The notes: generated by a model from the sequence alone, not told the origin. Counted from the first letter of the stretch, positions 36,095 to 45,648 are shown. The stretch is 64,000 bases of DNA from Shimia sp039969785 (GCF_039969785.1 NZ_JBDVNC010000005.1:248001-312000), one strand, 5' to 3'. Numbers and translations: made by a program.

Positions 36095-36397
36095 ATGGAC
36101 GGAAAGACACTGACGCGCATGGATCTAAGCGAAGCTGTATTTCGCGAAGTTGGGCTATCACGCAACGATTCTGCACAGCTGGTTGAAAGCGTTTTGGCGC
36201 ATATGTCTGACGCGCTGGTTCAAGGCGAGCAGGTCAAGATATCTTCGTTTGGCACGTTCAGCGTCCGTGACAAGGCGGCCCGCGTTGGGCGCAATCCCAA
36301 GACTGGCGAAGAGGTTCCGATCAACCCGCGCCGGGTTCTGACCTTCCGTCCTTCGCATCTCATGAAAGATCGCGTTGCGGCAGGCAACAAAAGCTAA
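36095..36397 (+). CDS. ihfA: Integration host factor, alpha subunit
   Basis: A 100-residue HU/IHF-family DNA-bending protein. KTLTRMDLSEAVFREVGLSR forms the dimer helices, and the DNA-binding arm reads GRNPKTGEEVPI followed by RRVLTFRPS. With IhfB it bends DNA sharply and helps promoters and recombination. In Rhodobacter, IHF also affects gene transfer agent production. It is followed 15 nt later by the MerR gene. Confidence 0.95.
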   Translation: MDGKTLTRMDLSEAVFREVGLSRNDSAQLVESVLAHMSDALVQGEQVKISSFGTFSVRDKAARVGRNPKTGEEVPINPRRVLTFRPSHLMKDRVAAGNKS

Positions 36398-36412
36398 AGC
36401 AGGGCTGCAGAT

Positions 36413-37447
36413 ATGGGCAAATCCCGGGACGCGTTTCGCACAATCAGCGAAGTCGCTGAGTGGCTTGATACGCAAGCCCACGTACTGAGATTCTGGGAAA
36501 GCAAGTTTACGCAAGTCAAACCCGTTAAGCGCGCGGGTGGGCGCAGATATTACCGCCCTCAAGACATGCAGCTTTTGGGTGGCATCAAAAAGCTGCTGCA
36601 TGACGATGGTATGACCATCAAGGGCGCGCAAAAACTGCTGCGCGAAAAGGGCGTCAAACACGTCGCTGGCTTGTCACAATCTCTGGATTCCGACCAAGTG
36701 ATTGAAGCTAAGGCAGAGTTGCCTCAGCACTTGCCCGAGCAAACACAAGTGCCGGATTCCGCTGAGGTACCGGTTTTGGTTGAGTTCGTTCCGGTCGATG
36801 ATGAACCGCTTGCAAACGACTTAACAGACACCCTACCCGATGCGGCCGAACCGTTTGATGATCCAATTGACGCCCTACCCGAGGACGATGACACGTCATT
36901 GCCCCCTCTGGATGCCGATGAGCCAGAAGAGATGGCACCACCACCCCTCACACATGACGGCACACAAGACGACGCATCAACACCTGAGTTTGAGGATGCC
37001 GACGACGTGCCAAATATGCCAGAAGAAGCCCCTGCAGACGCGTCGGAACCAGAGTTGGAAATGGAACCCGAGTTGGAAATTGACCAAGGCGCATTGATTA
37101 CGCAAGCTACGGAAATTCCGCCGACATCTGGTCAGCCTGAAGAAGCTGTTGATCTTGAGGAAGACGACGACCTTCCTTCGCAAGACAAAATGCCCGCATT
37201 TATCAATCGCGCTCCGGACCGTTCCTCAGCACACGAGGAAGAGGACGTCCCCGCAACAGCAATAGAACCTGCTGAAACTGCTCCGCAACCCGTCCTGGAC
37301 CGGAGCAGCGAATTTATGCGCGAAGACTTTCTAACGCAGCTTTCTTCGGCCACAGGAATTGCTCCTGAATATCGCACTGAAGCGGCCGAACTGGTCGCAA
37401 GACTAATCGCCTTACGCGCGCGATCTAACGAAACCGAAACGGTCTGA
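36413..37447 (+). CDS. MerR-family regulator with long acidic tail
   Basis: A 344-residue protein. Residues about 8-80 form a MerR winged helix-turn-helix (FRTISEVAEWLDTQAHVLRFWESKF, then GGRRYYRPQDMQLL). The remaining 260 residues are Asp/Glu/Pro-rich, low in lysine and probably disordered, except for a short helical end (EDFLTQLSSATGIAPEYRTEAAELVARL). The MerR head next to ihfA and tRNA-Pro is a standard neighbourhood in Rhodobacteraceae. No effector-binding domain is seen, so target and signal are unknown. Confidence 0.85.
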   Translation: MGKSRDAFRTISEVAEWLDTQAHVLRFWESKFTQVKPVKRAGGRRYYRPQDMQLLGGIKKLLHDDGMTIKGAQKLLREKGVKHVAGLSQSLDSDQVIEAKAELPQHLPEQTQVPDSAEVPVLVEFVPVDDEPLANDLTDTLPDAAEPFDDPIDALPEDDDTSLPPLDADEPEEMAPPPLTHDGTQDDASTPEFEDADDVPNMPEEAPADASEPELEMEPELEIDQGALITQATEIPPTSGQPEEAVDLEEDDDLPSQDKMPAFINRAPDRSSAHEEEDVPATAIEPAETAPQPVLDRSSEFMREDFLTQLSSATGIAPEYRTEAAELVARLIALRARSNETETV

Positions 37448-37505
37448 GAAAAGTTGCGTTTTTGACTTGCTCCTGTCAGCAAATTCGCTATGAACAGCCC
37501 ATCGT

Positions 37506-37582
37506 CGGGCTATGGCGCAGCCTGGTAGCGCGTCCGTCTGGGGGACGGAAGGTCGCAGGTTCGAGTCCTGCTAGCCCGACCA
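37506..37582 (+). tRNA. tRNA-Pro (anticodon GGG)
   Basis: A 77-nt cloverleaf. Acceptor arm CGGGCTA/TAGCCCG with encoded ACCA end, D arm GCGC/GCGC, anticodon arm TCCGT/ACGGA around CTGGGGG giving GGG, and T arm GCAGG-TTCGAGT-CCTGC. It reads CCC and CCU proline codons and is followed directly by an intrinsic terminator. Confidence 0.97.
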
Positions 37583-37590
37583 AACAAAAT

Positions 37591-37620
37591 CGCCCGGGTG
37601 CCGCAAGGTCCGGGCGTTTT
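37591..37620 (+). terminator. Intrinsic terminator after tRNA-Pro
   Basis: CGCCCGG (37591-37597) pairs with CCGGGCG (37610-37616), followed by TTTT at 37617-37620, 8 nt after the tRNA end. Confidence 0.8.
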
Positions 37621-37640
37621 GCATATCTGGGGAGAGCATC

Positions 37641-38717
37641 ATGACCGGCGTATTGCCCAGCCAAACCATTGAAAAAATGCTGAATTCCGGCGAAATTAAC
37701 GTCAGCCATCCGATCGTTGACGGACAGGTTCAACCGGCGTCTCTTGACCTGCGACTTGGTCAGACAGCCTATCGGGTACGCGCCTCGTTTCTGTCTGGCA
37801 GCAACCGCACGGTGTCTGACCGATTGAATGAATTCGAAATGCACCGCATTGATCTGACGGATGGCGCCGTTCTGGAAAAGGGCTGCGTCTATGTTGTCCC
37901 ATTAATGGAAAGCCTCGCCCTGCCCGAGGATGTTCAAGCCGTTGCCAATGCCAAAAGCTCAACCGGACGACTGGATTTGTTGACGCGCACCATCACGGAT
38001 GGTGGTACGGAATTTGACCGCATTCCTGCCGGATATACCGGCCCGCTCTATGCCGAGATCTGCCCCCGCTCTTTCTCAGCGCTGGTGCGTCCGGGCATGC
38101 GGCTCAACCAGATCCGGTTTCGTGCCGGACAAAGCATCCTCAGCGACGCCGATTTACGCGTGCTGCATGACCGCAGCCCGCTTGTTGATAGCCCCGCAGT
38201 GATTGACGAAGGTCTGGGGTTTTCGGTCGATCTTGAGCCTGAAAATGACACACTTGTCGGCTATCGGGCCAAGCCGCACACCGGTGTAATAGATCTGGAC
38301 AACATCGGTTATTATAATCCCGCTGAATACTGGGAAGAACTACACTGCTCCGACGGGCAGATCATTCTTGATCCTGGGGCGTTTTATATTCTTGTCAGCC
38401 GTGAAGCGGTGCATATTCCCCCTGCCTATGCCGCCGAAATGGCGCCGTTTCTGGCTATGGTCGGCGAATTTCGTGTGCATTATGCAGGCTTCTTTGATCC
38501 TGGGTTCGGCCATGATGCCGCCGGCGGAAAAGGATCACGTGGGGTGCTTGAAGTCCGCTGTCACGAGGCGCCCTTTGTGCTGGAACACGGTCAAGTGGTC
38601 GGTCGTTTGGTCTATGAGCGTATGGCAGATGTTCCGGATCAGCTTTATGGCTCTGGGATTGCGTCAAATTATCAGGGTCAGGGGCTGAAGTTGTCTAAAC
38701 ACTTTCAAACACGCTGA
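37641..38717 (+). CDS. dcd: 2'-Deoxycytidine 5'-triphosphate deaminase (long type)
   Basis: A 358-residue protein of the long, duplicated DCD family found in alphaproteobacteria, about twice the length of E. coli Dcd. QPASLDLRLGQTAYRVRASFL, NAKSSTGRLDLLTRTITDGG and YAEICPRSFSALVRPGMRLNQIRFR give the dUTPase/DCD fold. The enzyme should deaminate dCTP to dUTP as the precursor for thymidylate. It starts 58 nt after the tRNA and has its own AGGGGAGAG-like site (GGGGAGAGCATC). Confidence 0.88.
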   Translation: MTGVLPSQTIEKMLNSGEINVSHPIVDGQVQPASLDLRLGQTAYRVRASFLSGSNRTVSDRLNEFEMHRIDLTDGAVLEKGCVYVVPLMESLALPEDVQAVANAKSSTGRLDLLTRTITDGGTEFDRIPAGYTGPLYAEICPRSFSALVRPGMRLNQIRFRAGQSILSDADLRVLHDRSPLVDSPAVIDEGLGFSVDLEPENDTLVGYRAKPHTGVIDLDNIGYYNPAEYWEELHCSDGQIILDPGAFYILVSREAVHIPPAYAAEMAPFLAMVGEFRVHYAGFFDPGFGHDAAGGKGSRGVLEVRCHEAPFVLEHGQVVGRLVYERMADVPDQLYGSGIASNYQGQGLKLSKHFQTR

Positions 38718-38789
38718 TATCGGCACGCACAAAATAACGAGATGACATCGGATGCATCCCGAAAACAATTTCCAATCGAACTAAACTGC

Positions 38790-38999
38790 TCAGAACTTGC
38801 CGACGCGACGCGCGACGCGCATTGCCTGTTTGGCGCGTTTGGTATTTTGCGGCGCTCCGCCGCCCTGTTTCTGACGTGGCTTGCTGCGTCCTGCATTGTC
38901 TGATGAAGAAAGCGCATTAACTCCGGCTTTAACGCCATGGTTCATTGCCTTGCGTATAAACATACGCGTGATCATGTTGATAAGTTGATTGACGTTCAT
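38790..38999 (-). CDS. Small basic hypothetical protein
   Basis: A 69-residue protein beginning MNVNQLINMITRMFIRKAM, an amphipathic or membrane-contacting helix. It then has a very basic Lys/Arg/Gln linker and the end AKQAMRVARRVGKF. A GGAGGACGTC ribosome site precedes the ATG. It lies 87 nt downstream of scpB on the same strand and could be in its operon. No catalytic motif and no family I can name. Confidence 0.6.
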   Translation of the reverse strand: MNVNQLINMITRMFIRKAMNHGVKAGVNALSSSDNAGRSKPRQKQGGGAPQNTKRAKQAMRVARRVGKF

Positions 39000-39086
39000 G
39001 ACGTCCTCCGTACCTGCTCAGCATAGTAAATAGGTATCAATTGTGCCCAGAATAAGGCCGACAGGTCGCAAATCGGCGGATTGTTC

Positions 39087-39743
39087 TCAATCCTCGAACA
39101 ATTCGGACTGCCCTTCCAGACTTTCATCTTCGTCGTCCTGCTCGGGTTTAAGCGGCATTGCACTGGGTGGTGGTCGGTTTTCCAACAAGCCCGCTGCTCG
39201 CAATTCTTTCAATCCTGGCAGGTCGCGCGCACTTTCCAGGCCGAAATGATCTAAGAACTCGGATGTCACCACAAAAGTAACCGGCCGCCCTGGCGTCATG
39301 CGGCGGCGTCCGAAACGGATCCACTCCATCTCCAGCAACTGGTCAACTGTCCCTCTGCTGACGCTCACACCACGGATTTCTTCGATTTCCGCACGAGTGA
39401 CAGGCTGGTGATACGCAATGATCGACAAAGTTTCGATCGCCGCACGGCTCAGCTTTCGCGTTTCGACCGTTTCTTTCTGCATCAGAAAACCAAGGTCAGG
39501 CGCTGTGCGAATGGCCCAGGCATCACCCACTTTGACGACCTTAACACCGCGCCCGTCATAACGTTTTCTCAGATGCGCCATCGCCTCAGCTGCGTCACAT
39601 GCATGCGGCATACGCGCGTTCATTTCAGCTATCGTAACCGGCTCTGTGCAGGCGAATAGGATGGCCTCGCACATGCGTTCCTGTTCACCCATCGGTGGCG
39701 CCTCGAACAGGCTTTCTTCTTTTTCGTCAACGGGTTCAGACAT
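39087..39743 (-). CDS. scpB: Segregation and condensation protein B
   Basis: A 218-residue protein with paired winged-helix domains (RMCEAILFACTEPVTIAEM, AAIETLSIIAYHQPVTRAEIEEIRGVSVS, GRRRMTPGRPVTFVVT). With ScpA and Smc it condenses and segregates chromosomes. ATG 39743 overlaps the scpA end by 8 nt and is chosen over a longer frame that runs into scpA. An acidic tail (EQDDEDESLEGQSELFED) is extra to the domain. Confidence 0.93.
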   Translation of the reverse strand: MSEPVDEKEESLFEAPPMGEQERMCEAILFACTEPVTIAEMNARMPHACDAAEAMAHLRKRYDGRGVKVVKVGDAWAIRTAPDLGFLMQKETVETRKLSRAAIETLSIIAYHQPVTRAEIEEIRGVSVSRGTVDQLLEMEWIRFGRRRMTPGRPVTFVVTSEFLDHFGLESARDLPGLKELRAAGLLENRPPPSAMPLKPEQDDEDESLEGQSELFED

Positions 39744-40533
39744 AATCTTCGTCTTTCCTGCGCAACTGTATCGGTGCAAATATCTCAGATTGGCGAATTT
39801 CGATCTTACCTTCTTTGGCCAGTTCCAATGAGGCTGCAAATGTCGCCGCTGTAGCGGACCGGCGTTTCTTGGGATCGTCTTCCCACCCGGCAGGCAAATA
39901 GCTGTTGATGTCGGTCCAGGTACCTGCAAAACCTATGAGCCCGCGCATGCGCTCTAACGCCTCTTCCATGGTAAACACCGACTCGCGGTCTAACACAAAG
40001 GGACGGAATTCATCGCGCGTACGCAACCGGGCATAACCTTGCATCAAATCCAGCAATGTCGCCGAATACGTCACACGCCGCACTCGCGTTACGTCTTCGG
40101 GAATACCACGCGCAAAAAAGTCACGACCCAGCCGATCGCGCGCCATCAACTTGGCGGCAGCATCACGCATCGCCTGCAGACGCTCTAGTTGAAACGCCAG
40201 ATGCGCCGCTAATTCTTCACCACTCGGACCCTCCTCGCTTGGATCAGGAGGTAATAACAGCCGTGATTTCAAAAAAGCCAGCCACGCTGCCATCACCAGA
40301 TAGTCAGCGGCCAACTCAATGCGCAACCGTTTGGCTTGTTCCACAAATTCAAGATACTGGCGCGCCAGATGCAAAATGGAAATCTTGCGCAAGTCTACTT
40401 TTTGGGTACGTGACAGGGTCAACAAAAGATCCAATGGGCCTTCATACCCATCGACATCCACAATCAACGCTTCTGCGGCCAACCTGTCGGCAACAGAAAT
40501 GTCCTGTGAGTCTTCAAATTCGTCTTCGCCCAT
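39736..40533 (-). CDS. scpA: Segregation and condensation protein A
   Basis: A 265-residue kleisin. The N-terminal DGYEGPLDLLLTLSRTQKVDL is the family signature. It continues through helical SMC-binding segments to a C-terminal winged helix (AATFAASLELAKEGKIEIRQ). It bridges Smc heads with ScpB. It lies in the conserved argS-SPOR-nagZ-scpA-scpB run and starts 13 nt after nagZ. Confidence 0.94.
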   Translation of the reverse strand: MGEDEFEDSQDISVADRLAAEALIVDVDGYEGPLDLLLTLSRTQKVDLRKISILHLARQYLEFVEQAKRLRIELAADYLVMAAWLAFLKSRLLLPPDPSEEGPSGEELAAHLAFQLERLQAMRDAAAKLMARDRLGRDFFARGIPEDVTRVRRVTYSATLLDLMQGYARLRTRDEFRPFVLDRESVFTMEEALERMRGLIGFAGTWTDINSYLPAGWEDDPKKRRSATAATFAASLELAKEGKIEIRQSEIFAPIQLRRKDEDYV

Positions 40534-40545
40534 ATTTCCGCCTGC

Positions 40546-41529
40546 TCAGAACGCTTTAAATTCCGCAGTGAGCGCCTGAATGTCAACAGTTTCGGGGGGC
40601 TGACGTGCAGCCAGCGCAGCATGCGCGCGGATTAAACCTAGTCCACTCAGGACACCGCTGGCGGTCGCAACATCCTGCATTTCATCGAATTCGCCATTGC
40701 AATGCAGAACCACATCACATCCCGCCGCAATTGATTTGCTGGCCCTTTCTGATACGGGGCCAGACAAGGCCTGCATCGAAATATCATCCGTCATGATCAA
40801 TCCGTCAAACCCGATCTGATTACGGATCAGGCCCATGACCCTGGCTGAGTGTGTGGCTGGCTCAGTATCCAAAGCTTCATAAACAAGATGCGCCGTCATC
40901 CCCATGGGAATGTCATTTAACGCAGTAAACGGTGCGAAGTCATTTTCAAGCGCTTCGACAGAAGCCGCGACTCTCGGCAAATCCAGGTGGCTGTCAGCCA
41001 CAGCCCGCCCGTGTCCTGGAATGTGCTTTATGACCGGCAACACTCCGCCGTCCCGCAAACCATTTGCAACAGATCGACCAACGCGCGTCACCAAATCCGG
41101 ATTGTCGCCATAACAGCGATTTTTCAGGAACGGGTGAGTTTCATCGCGCGCCACGTCGACCAGCGGCGCGCAATTGGCATCTACGCCCAACGCCCGCAGC
41201 TCATGCGCCATGATCAACGACCGCAGATACATGACGCGTTCAGCGTGAACGCCTGCCGCCCGAACCTGTTCCAACGGAGGCACCCACTCTGTCGCCAATG
41301 GCGGTCGAAACCTTTGTACGCGCCCGCCTTCTTGATCAATCAGGATCGGCGCTTCGTGCGCCACACAGCCCCGCAGTGCATCACACAGCGCGCGCACTTG
41401 CGGCGCTGACTCAATGTTTCTGCCAAACAGAATAAACCCAAACGGGCGTGCTTCGCGATAAAAGGCACGCTCGTTGTCGCTCAGCGTCAGTCCCTTACAC
41501 CCAAATATTGTCGCCCTAAAGGCGCTCAC
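40546..41529 (-). CDS. nagZ: Beta-N-acetylhexosaminidase NagZ
   Basis: A 327-residue family-3 glycoside hydrolase of the cytoplasm. It removes GlcNAc from anhydro-muropeptides in cell-wall recycling. PFGFILFGRNIES, LIDQEGGRVQR, the catalytic loop IKHIPGHGRAVADSHLDLP and the nucleophile Asp in IMTDDISMQAL are present. GTG 41529 is preferred because it overlaps the stop of the SPOR gene (GTGA) and matches where homologues begin; a TTG at 41550 is also in frame. AnmK at 25496 is a pathway partner. Confidence 0.92.
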   Translation of the reverse strand: MSAFRATIFGCKGLTLSDNERAFYREARPFGFILFGRNIESAPQVRALCDALRGCVAHEAPILIDQEGGRVQRFRPPLATEWVPPLEQVRAAGVHAERVMYLRSLIMAHELRALGVDANCAPLVDVARDETHPFLKNRCYGDNPDLVTRVGRSVANGLRDGGVLPVIKHIPGHGRAVADSHLDLPRVAASVEALENDFAPFTALNDIPMGMTAHLVYEALDTEPATHSARVMGLIRNQIGFDGLIMTDDISMQALSGPVSERASKSIAAGCDVVLHCNGEFDEMQDVATASGVLSGLGLIRAHAALAARQPPETVDIQALTAEFKAF

Positions 41530-42527
41530 CGGGTCGTCACCGGGATGCAATCCGCATTTTCAGCTTTGAGCGCAGAACATAACCGACGAGCGTCGCTAAC
41601 ATCTGCGAATCCCATCGCGCGGAGACGATAAAAAACTTTTCCGCCACTGGATGCTTTCTGAATCACACGAGTCTTGTCAGTCAGATAATCGCCAAACTTA
41701 ACCGAAAGCTTATCCCACTCTGCCGCAGCAATCTCGGGGCTGGCATAGGCACCCAACTGCACCATTCGCGTCCCGGTTGGAATCTCTGAGGCTTCAATTG
41801 CCTTTGGAACCGCATCAATGGCGTTTGAGGCAGACGCCAACTCAATCTGATCAGCCGAGGATACCGCCAAGGTCGACGGGCGCGGAACAGGACGTAAAGA
41901 ACGCTTGATACCGCCTTTGATGGCAGGCCTAGCCGGTTCGACAGGATCAGCGATGGCTTCTGACGCGTCGTCAACGGATGCAACTTCTGTAATAATCGGA
42001 GGCGTATCAGCCGGGCCGGTGTCGCTTAGCGGGGTAACGCCTGCAGCCAACTGAGCGGCCAGTTCTTCAACAGACATTGTCTCTCCAGACGCCAAAGGGG
42101 GCGGCGCGACGATGGCTTCTGCATGCGCCGGAGCCGTTGGTAGTTCCAATTCCTCTGAATCCACAGCGGGAACACTTGTCGGAGTGATTGTGCTGTCATT
42201 TTCTGTGAGCGATATGGGTGGCGGCGCCAACACAAGCCGGTCCGCAGGTTTTTCTGCTGACCCTTCTGCGGCGACGTTATTAACCGCCAACCCCTGATTT
42301 TCGGCAGGCCGCCCACCAGGTGTTTCGGGTTTTTCGCGCATTGGACCTTCCAACGCGCGCACCACCGGAACACCGCTGACATCGCGGGCCATAATTTTGT
42401 ACGCCCAAACACATGTGCCAGCCACAAGCGCAATTGAAACAATTGCACCTGCCCAGTTCATCGCCCTGCCCGCGCTATCAGACTCGATCGGGTCGACGCC
42501 CCGCGTGCCCATCGGTATCTCTGCCAT
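41526..42527 (-). CDS. SPOR-domain membrane protein
   Basis: A 333-residue protein with a single transmembrane helix near residues 24-45 (MNWAGAIVSIALVAGTCVWAY). A long Pro/Ala/Glu-rich periplasmic linker of about 200 residues follows. The C-terminal SPOR domain (RMVQLGAYASPEIAAAEWDKL to RRLCSALKAENADC) binds denuded glycan strands at the division septum. It overlaps nagZ by 4 nt and lies after argS, as is usual in alphaproteobacteria. The linker suggests a reach into the periplasm. Confidence 0.9.
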   Translation of the reverse strand: MAEIPMGTRGVDPIESDSAGRAMNWAGAIVSIALVAGTCVWAYKIMARDVSGVPVVRALEGPMREKPETPGGRPAENQGLAVNNVAAEGSAEKPADRLVLAPPPISLTENDSTITPTSVPAVDSEELELPTAPAHAEAIVAPPPLASGETMSVEELAAQLAAGVTPLSDTGPADTPPIITEVASVDDASEAIADPVEPARPAIKGGIKRSLRPVPRPSTLAVSSADQIELASASNAIDAVPKAIEASEIPTGTRMVQLGAYASPEIAAAEWDKLSVKFGDYLTDKTRVIQKASSGGKVFYRLRAMGFADVSDARRLCSALKAENADCIPVTTR

Positions 42528-42607
42528 ACTCGCCTCACTGCCACCGGCGATACGTTGTCACCGGGGTTGCCTTGCCTATGCCTCAACCCCGCGCGACGTG
42601 CAGCTTG

Positions 42608-44353
42608 TTACCGCATCTCCTGCGCTGGAGTTACACCAAGAATACCAAGACCGGCGGAAATAACAACGGCTACGGCCCGCGCCAGCGCAATTTTCGCCTG
42701 ACTTGTGGCAACCGCGTCCTCTTGGATAAAGCGCAATGACGGATCATCGTTGCCCCGGTTCCACAATGCGTGCAACTCGCTGGCCAATTCATAAAGATAA
42801 AACGCCACCCGGTGCGGTTCGTTAGTGCGACCAGCGATCTCAACCAAACGCGGCCATTCCGCCAGTTTTTTGGCAACCCCAATCTCGGCCTCATGCGACA
42901 ACTGCGACAGGTCTGCCGCGCTTAGCGTTGTGTCATCCGTCGGGATACCAGCCTCTCCTGCTTTGCGCAGGACTGAACACACGCGAGCGTGCGCATACTG
43001 TACATAGAAAACGGGATTGTCCTTGGATTGTTCCAGCACCTTGTCAAAATCGAAATCAAGCGGCGCATCATTCTTGCGCGTCAACATCACAAACCGTGTT
43101 ACGTCCGGACCCACTTGTTCTACCACGTCTCGCAAGGTCACAAAATTACCGGCCCGCTTAGACATCTTGAACGGTTCTCCGTTTTTCCACAGCTTAACCA
43201 ACTGGGTGAGCTTAATATCCAGCGACACCTGTCCATCGCTCAGCGCCGAAACTGCGGCTTTCATACGTTTGACATACCCGCCGTGATCAGCGCCGAATAC
43301 ATCAATTAGCCCGTTGAACCCTCTGGAAACTTTATCATAATGATACGCGATATCCGGCGCAAAATAGGTCCAGCTTCCATCCGATTTTTTAACCGGGCGA
43401 TCCACATCATCCCCATGTTCTGTGGACTTGAACAGCGTCTGCTCCCGCGGTTCCCAATCTTCAGGCTTCTTGCCTTTGGGTGGCTCAAGCACGCCTTCGT
43501 AAATCAGCCCCTTGGATTCAAGTTCCGCAATCGCAGCTTCGATCCGTCCTGTTCCATAAAGAGACTTTTCGGAATAAAACTTGTCCATGCGCACACCAAG
43601 CGCACTCAGATCCTCGCGGATCAGATCCATCATTGCGTCAGTCGAAAACTCGCGCACGTCTTCCAACCAGACACTTTCTGGCTGATCTAACAGAGTGTCG
43701 CCGTATTTGTCTTTTAAAGCCGCCCCCACAGTTACCAGATAGTCACCCGGATACAGACCTTCTGCGATTTCGGGACTCAGCCCGTTAGCTTCGCGGTACC
43801 GTTCGAACACGGACCGCGCCAACACGTCGACCTGCGCACCGCCATCGTTGATATAATATTCCCGAGTGACGTCATACCCGACAAAATCCAGCAAACTTGC
43901 CAACGCATCGCCAAATACTGCACCGCGGGTATGGCCAACATGCAACGGTCCGGTTGGATTCGCTGACACATATTCAACGTTAACTTTTTTGCCCTGCCCC
44001 ATTGCCGAGCGCCCAAAATCAGCCCCAGCCGCCAAAGCTGCCTTTACCAGACCTTGCCACAGTTCAGGTGCAAGCCGCAGGTTGATAAACCCCGGTCCGG
44101 CAACTTCGGCCGTCAGAATGCGTGCATCTCCAGCCAGAATGCTTGTCAGATTTTGCGCAATGTCGCGTGGCTTCATCCTGGCGGGCTTGGCCAGCACCAT
44201 TGCGGCGTTGGTTGCCATGTCGCCATGCGCAGTATCGCGTGGCGGTTCAACCGCAACGTTTATAAAGTCCAGCTCAGCTGGCAACGTGCCTTCTGCTTGC
44301 ATTCTTTCCAACGCGCCGATTACCAGCACGCGCATTTCGCTAAAGAGGTTCAT
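42608..44353 (-). CDS. argS: Arginyl-tRNA synthetase
   Basis: A 581-residue class I synthetase. The N-terminal Add1 domain is followed by the HIGH-type motif in SANPTGPLHVGHTRGAVFGD, a KMSKS-type loop FKMSKRAGN and a C-terminal anticodon-binding domain (RVCSVLRKAGEAG to LEFIQEDAV-like). ATG 44353 is taken; a TTG one codon earlier is also possible. It heads the argS-SPOR-nagZ-scpAB run, 51 nt after dgt. Confidence 0.97.
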   Translation of the reverse strand: MNLFSEMRVLVIGALERMQAEGTLPAELDFINVAVEPPRDTAHGDMATNAAMVLAKPARMKPRDIAQNLTSILAGDARILTAEVAGPGFINLRLAPELWQGLVKAALAAGADFGRSAMGQGKKVNVEYVSANPTGPLHVGHTRGAVFGDALASLLDFVGYDVTREYYINDGGAQVDVLARSVFERYREANGLSPEIAEGLYPGDYLVTVGAALKDKYGDTLLDQPESVWLEDVREFSTDAMMDLIREDLSALGVRMDKFYSEKSLYGTGRIEAAIAELESKGLIYEGVLEPPKGKKPEDWEPREQTLFKSTEHGDDVDRPVKKSDGSWTYFAPDIAYHYDKVSRGFNGLIDVFGADHGGYVKRMKAAVSALSDGQVSLDIKLTQLVKLWKNGEPFKMSKRAGNFVTLRDVVEQVGPDVTRFVMLTRKNDAPLDFDFDKVLEQSKDNPVFYVQYAHARVCSVLRKAGEAGIPTDDTTLSAADLSQLSHEAEIGVAKKLAEWPRLVEIAGRTNEPHRVAFYLYELASELHALWNRGNDDPSLRFIQEDAVATSQAKIALARAVAVVISAGLGILGVTPAQEMR

Positions 44354-44404
44354 CAAACCCGTCCTTTTAGATTTGCGCCGGGTTTATCATTGCCAGCGGT
44401 CAGG

Positions 44405-45550
44405 TCAATGTGCCTTGCCCAACAGACGCCCATGTTCCTGCAGGGCAAAACGATCTGTCATGCCCGCGATATAGTCAGATACTTTGCGCGCAATTGCCGT
44501 TTCGTCAGTGCATCGGCGTAAGTCAGGATGCCACCGTTTCGGCAACAACATCGGATCAGCCAAAAACAACGGAAACAGATCTTCGACGACCTTGGTCACG
44601 TCTTCGCGCATCTTTACAACGGAAGGCGCCCGGTACATTCGGGTGAATAAAAACGACCTGATAACCTTGAGGTCAGACCACAGCGCTGGTGAAAACTGCA
44701 CCACCGGAGCGCCGTAATGTCGAATTTCCTCTACAGAACACGCTTCGCTTTGCGCCAACAATTCACGTGAAGTGTCGATGACGTCCGAAACCATTACTCC
44801 AAATACCCGTCGTAGGGCTTCATGCCGCCGTCGGATCGGATCGAGTGCCGGGTAAAGCTGATCGACCGCTTCATAGGCGGCGCCAACAATAGGTAAGTCG
44901 CAAATTTCCTTTTCTGAGAACAGGCCCGCCCGCAATCCGTCATGCAGATCGTGGTTGTTATAGGCGATGTCATCGGACAATGCGGCAACCTGCGCCTCTG
45001 CGCTGGCGTGGGTGTGCAATTCCAGATCATGTTCGACATTATAGTCAGCCAAAGCATAGGGCAATTCGCCAGCAACAGGGCCGTTATGTTTTGCAATGGC
45101 TTCAAGGGTTTCCCAGGTGAGGTTCAACCCGTCAAACTCTGCATAGTGACGTTCAAGCATAGTGACAATGCGCACTGCCTGAGCGTTATGGTCAAAGCCG
45201 CCATAAGGCGCCATCAACGCATTTAGCGCATCTTCCCCGGTATGCCCAAACGGCGTGTGCCCCAGATCATGCGCCAATGCGACAGCCTCGGTCAGTTCCT
45301 GATTAAGCCCCAACACGCCTGCAATGGTCCGGGCAACCTGGGCCACTTCTATGGAATGTGTTAGCCGCGTGCGAAAATAGTCGCCCTCGTGCTCCACAAA
45401 CACCTGCGTTTTGTGCTTTAGCCGGCGAAATGCGCTGGCATGTATAATTCGGTCCCGATCACGTTGAAAACACGACCGAAAATCACTTTCCTCTTCCGGA
45501 AAACGCCGTCCCCTGACGTTTTCCGGATCAGAGGCATAGGGCGCATGCAT
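44405..45550 (-). CDS. dgt: Deoxyguanosinetriphosphate triphosphohydrolase-like protein
   Basis: A 381-residue HD-domain nucleotide hydrolase of the dGTPase type. RRLKHKTQVFVEHEGDYFRTRLTHSIEVAQVARTIA carries the first His, and ALAHDLGHTPFGHTGEDALN carries the HD pair. It probably removes triphosphate from dNTPs to control nucleotide pools. It is divergent from the ErpA-type gene and just upstream of argS, a standard alphaproteobacterial order. Confidence 0.93.
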   Translation of the reverse strand: MHAPYASDPENVRGRRFPEEESDFRSCFQRDRDRIIHASAFRRLKHKTQVFVEHEGDYFRTRLTHSIEVAQVARTIAGVLGLNQELTEAVALAHDLGHTPFGHTGEDALNALMAPYGGFDHNAQAVRIVTMLERHYAEFDGLNLTWETLEAIAKHNGPVAGELPYALADYNVEHDLELHTHASAEAQVAALSDDIAYNNHDLHDGLRAGLFSEKEICDLPIVGAAYEAVDQLYPALDPIRRRHEALRRVFGVMVSDVIDTSRELLAQSEACSVEEIRHYGAPVVQFSPALWSDLKVIRSFLFTRMYRAPSVVKMREDVTKVVEDLFPLFLADPMLLPKRWHPDLRRCTDETAIARKVSDYIAGMTDRFALQEHGRLLGKAH

Positions 45551-45648
45551 ATCTGCTGGTCCTTGTAGCCTGTCCTTGGTCTATCTATATTGCAGCGTAG
45601 CCCCGGATAGAACCGGGAATGCGCGCGAAACTGCCTCAGGGTGACAAA

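Noticed and set aside
39744..39929. N-terminal extension of scpB
   Set aside because: It overlaps scpA, and the extra residues are unlike the family.
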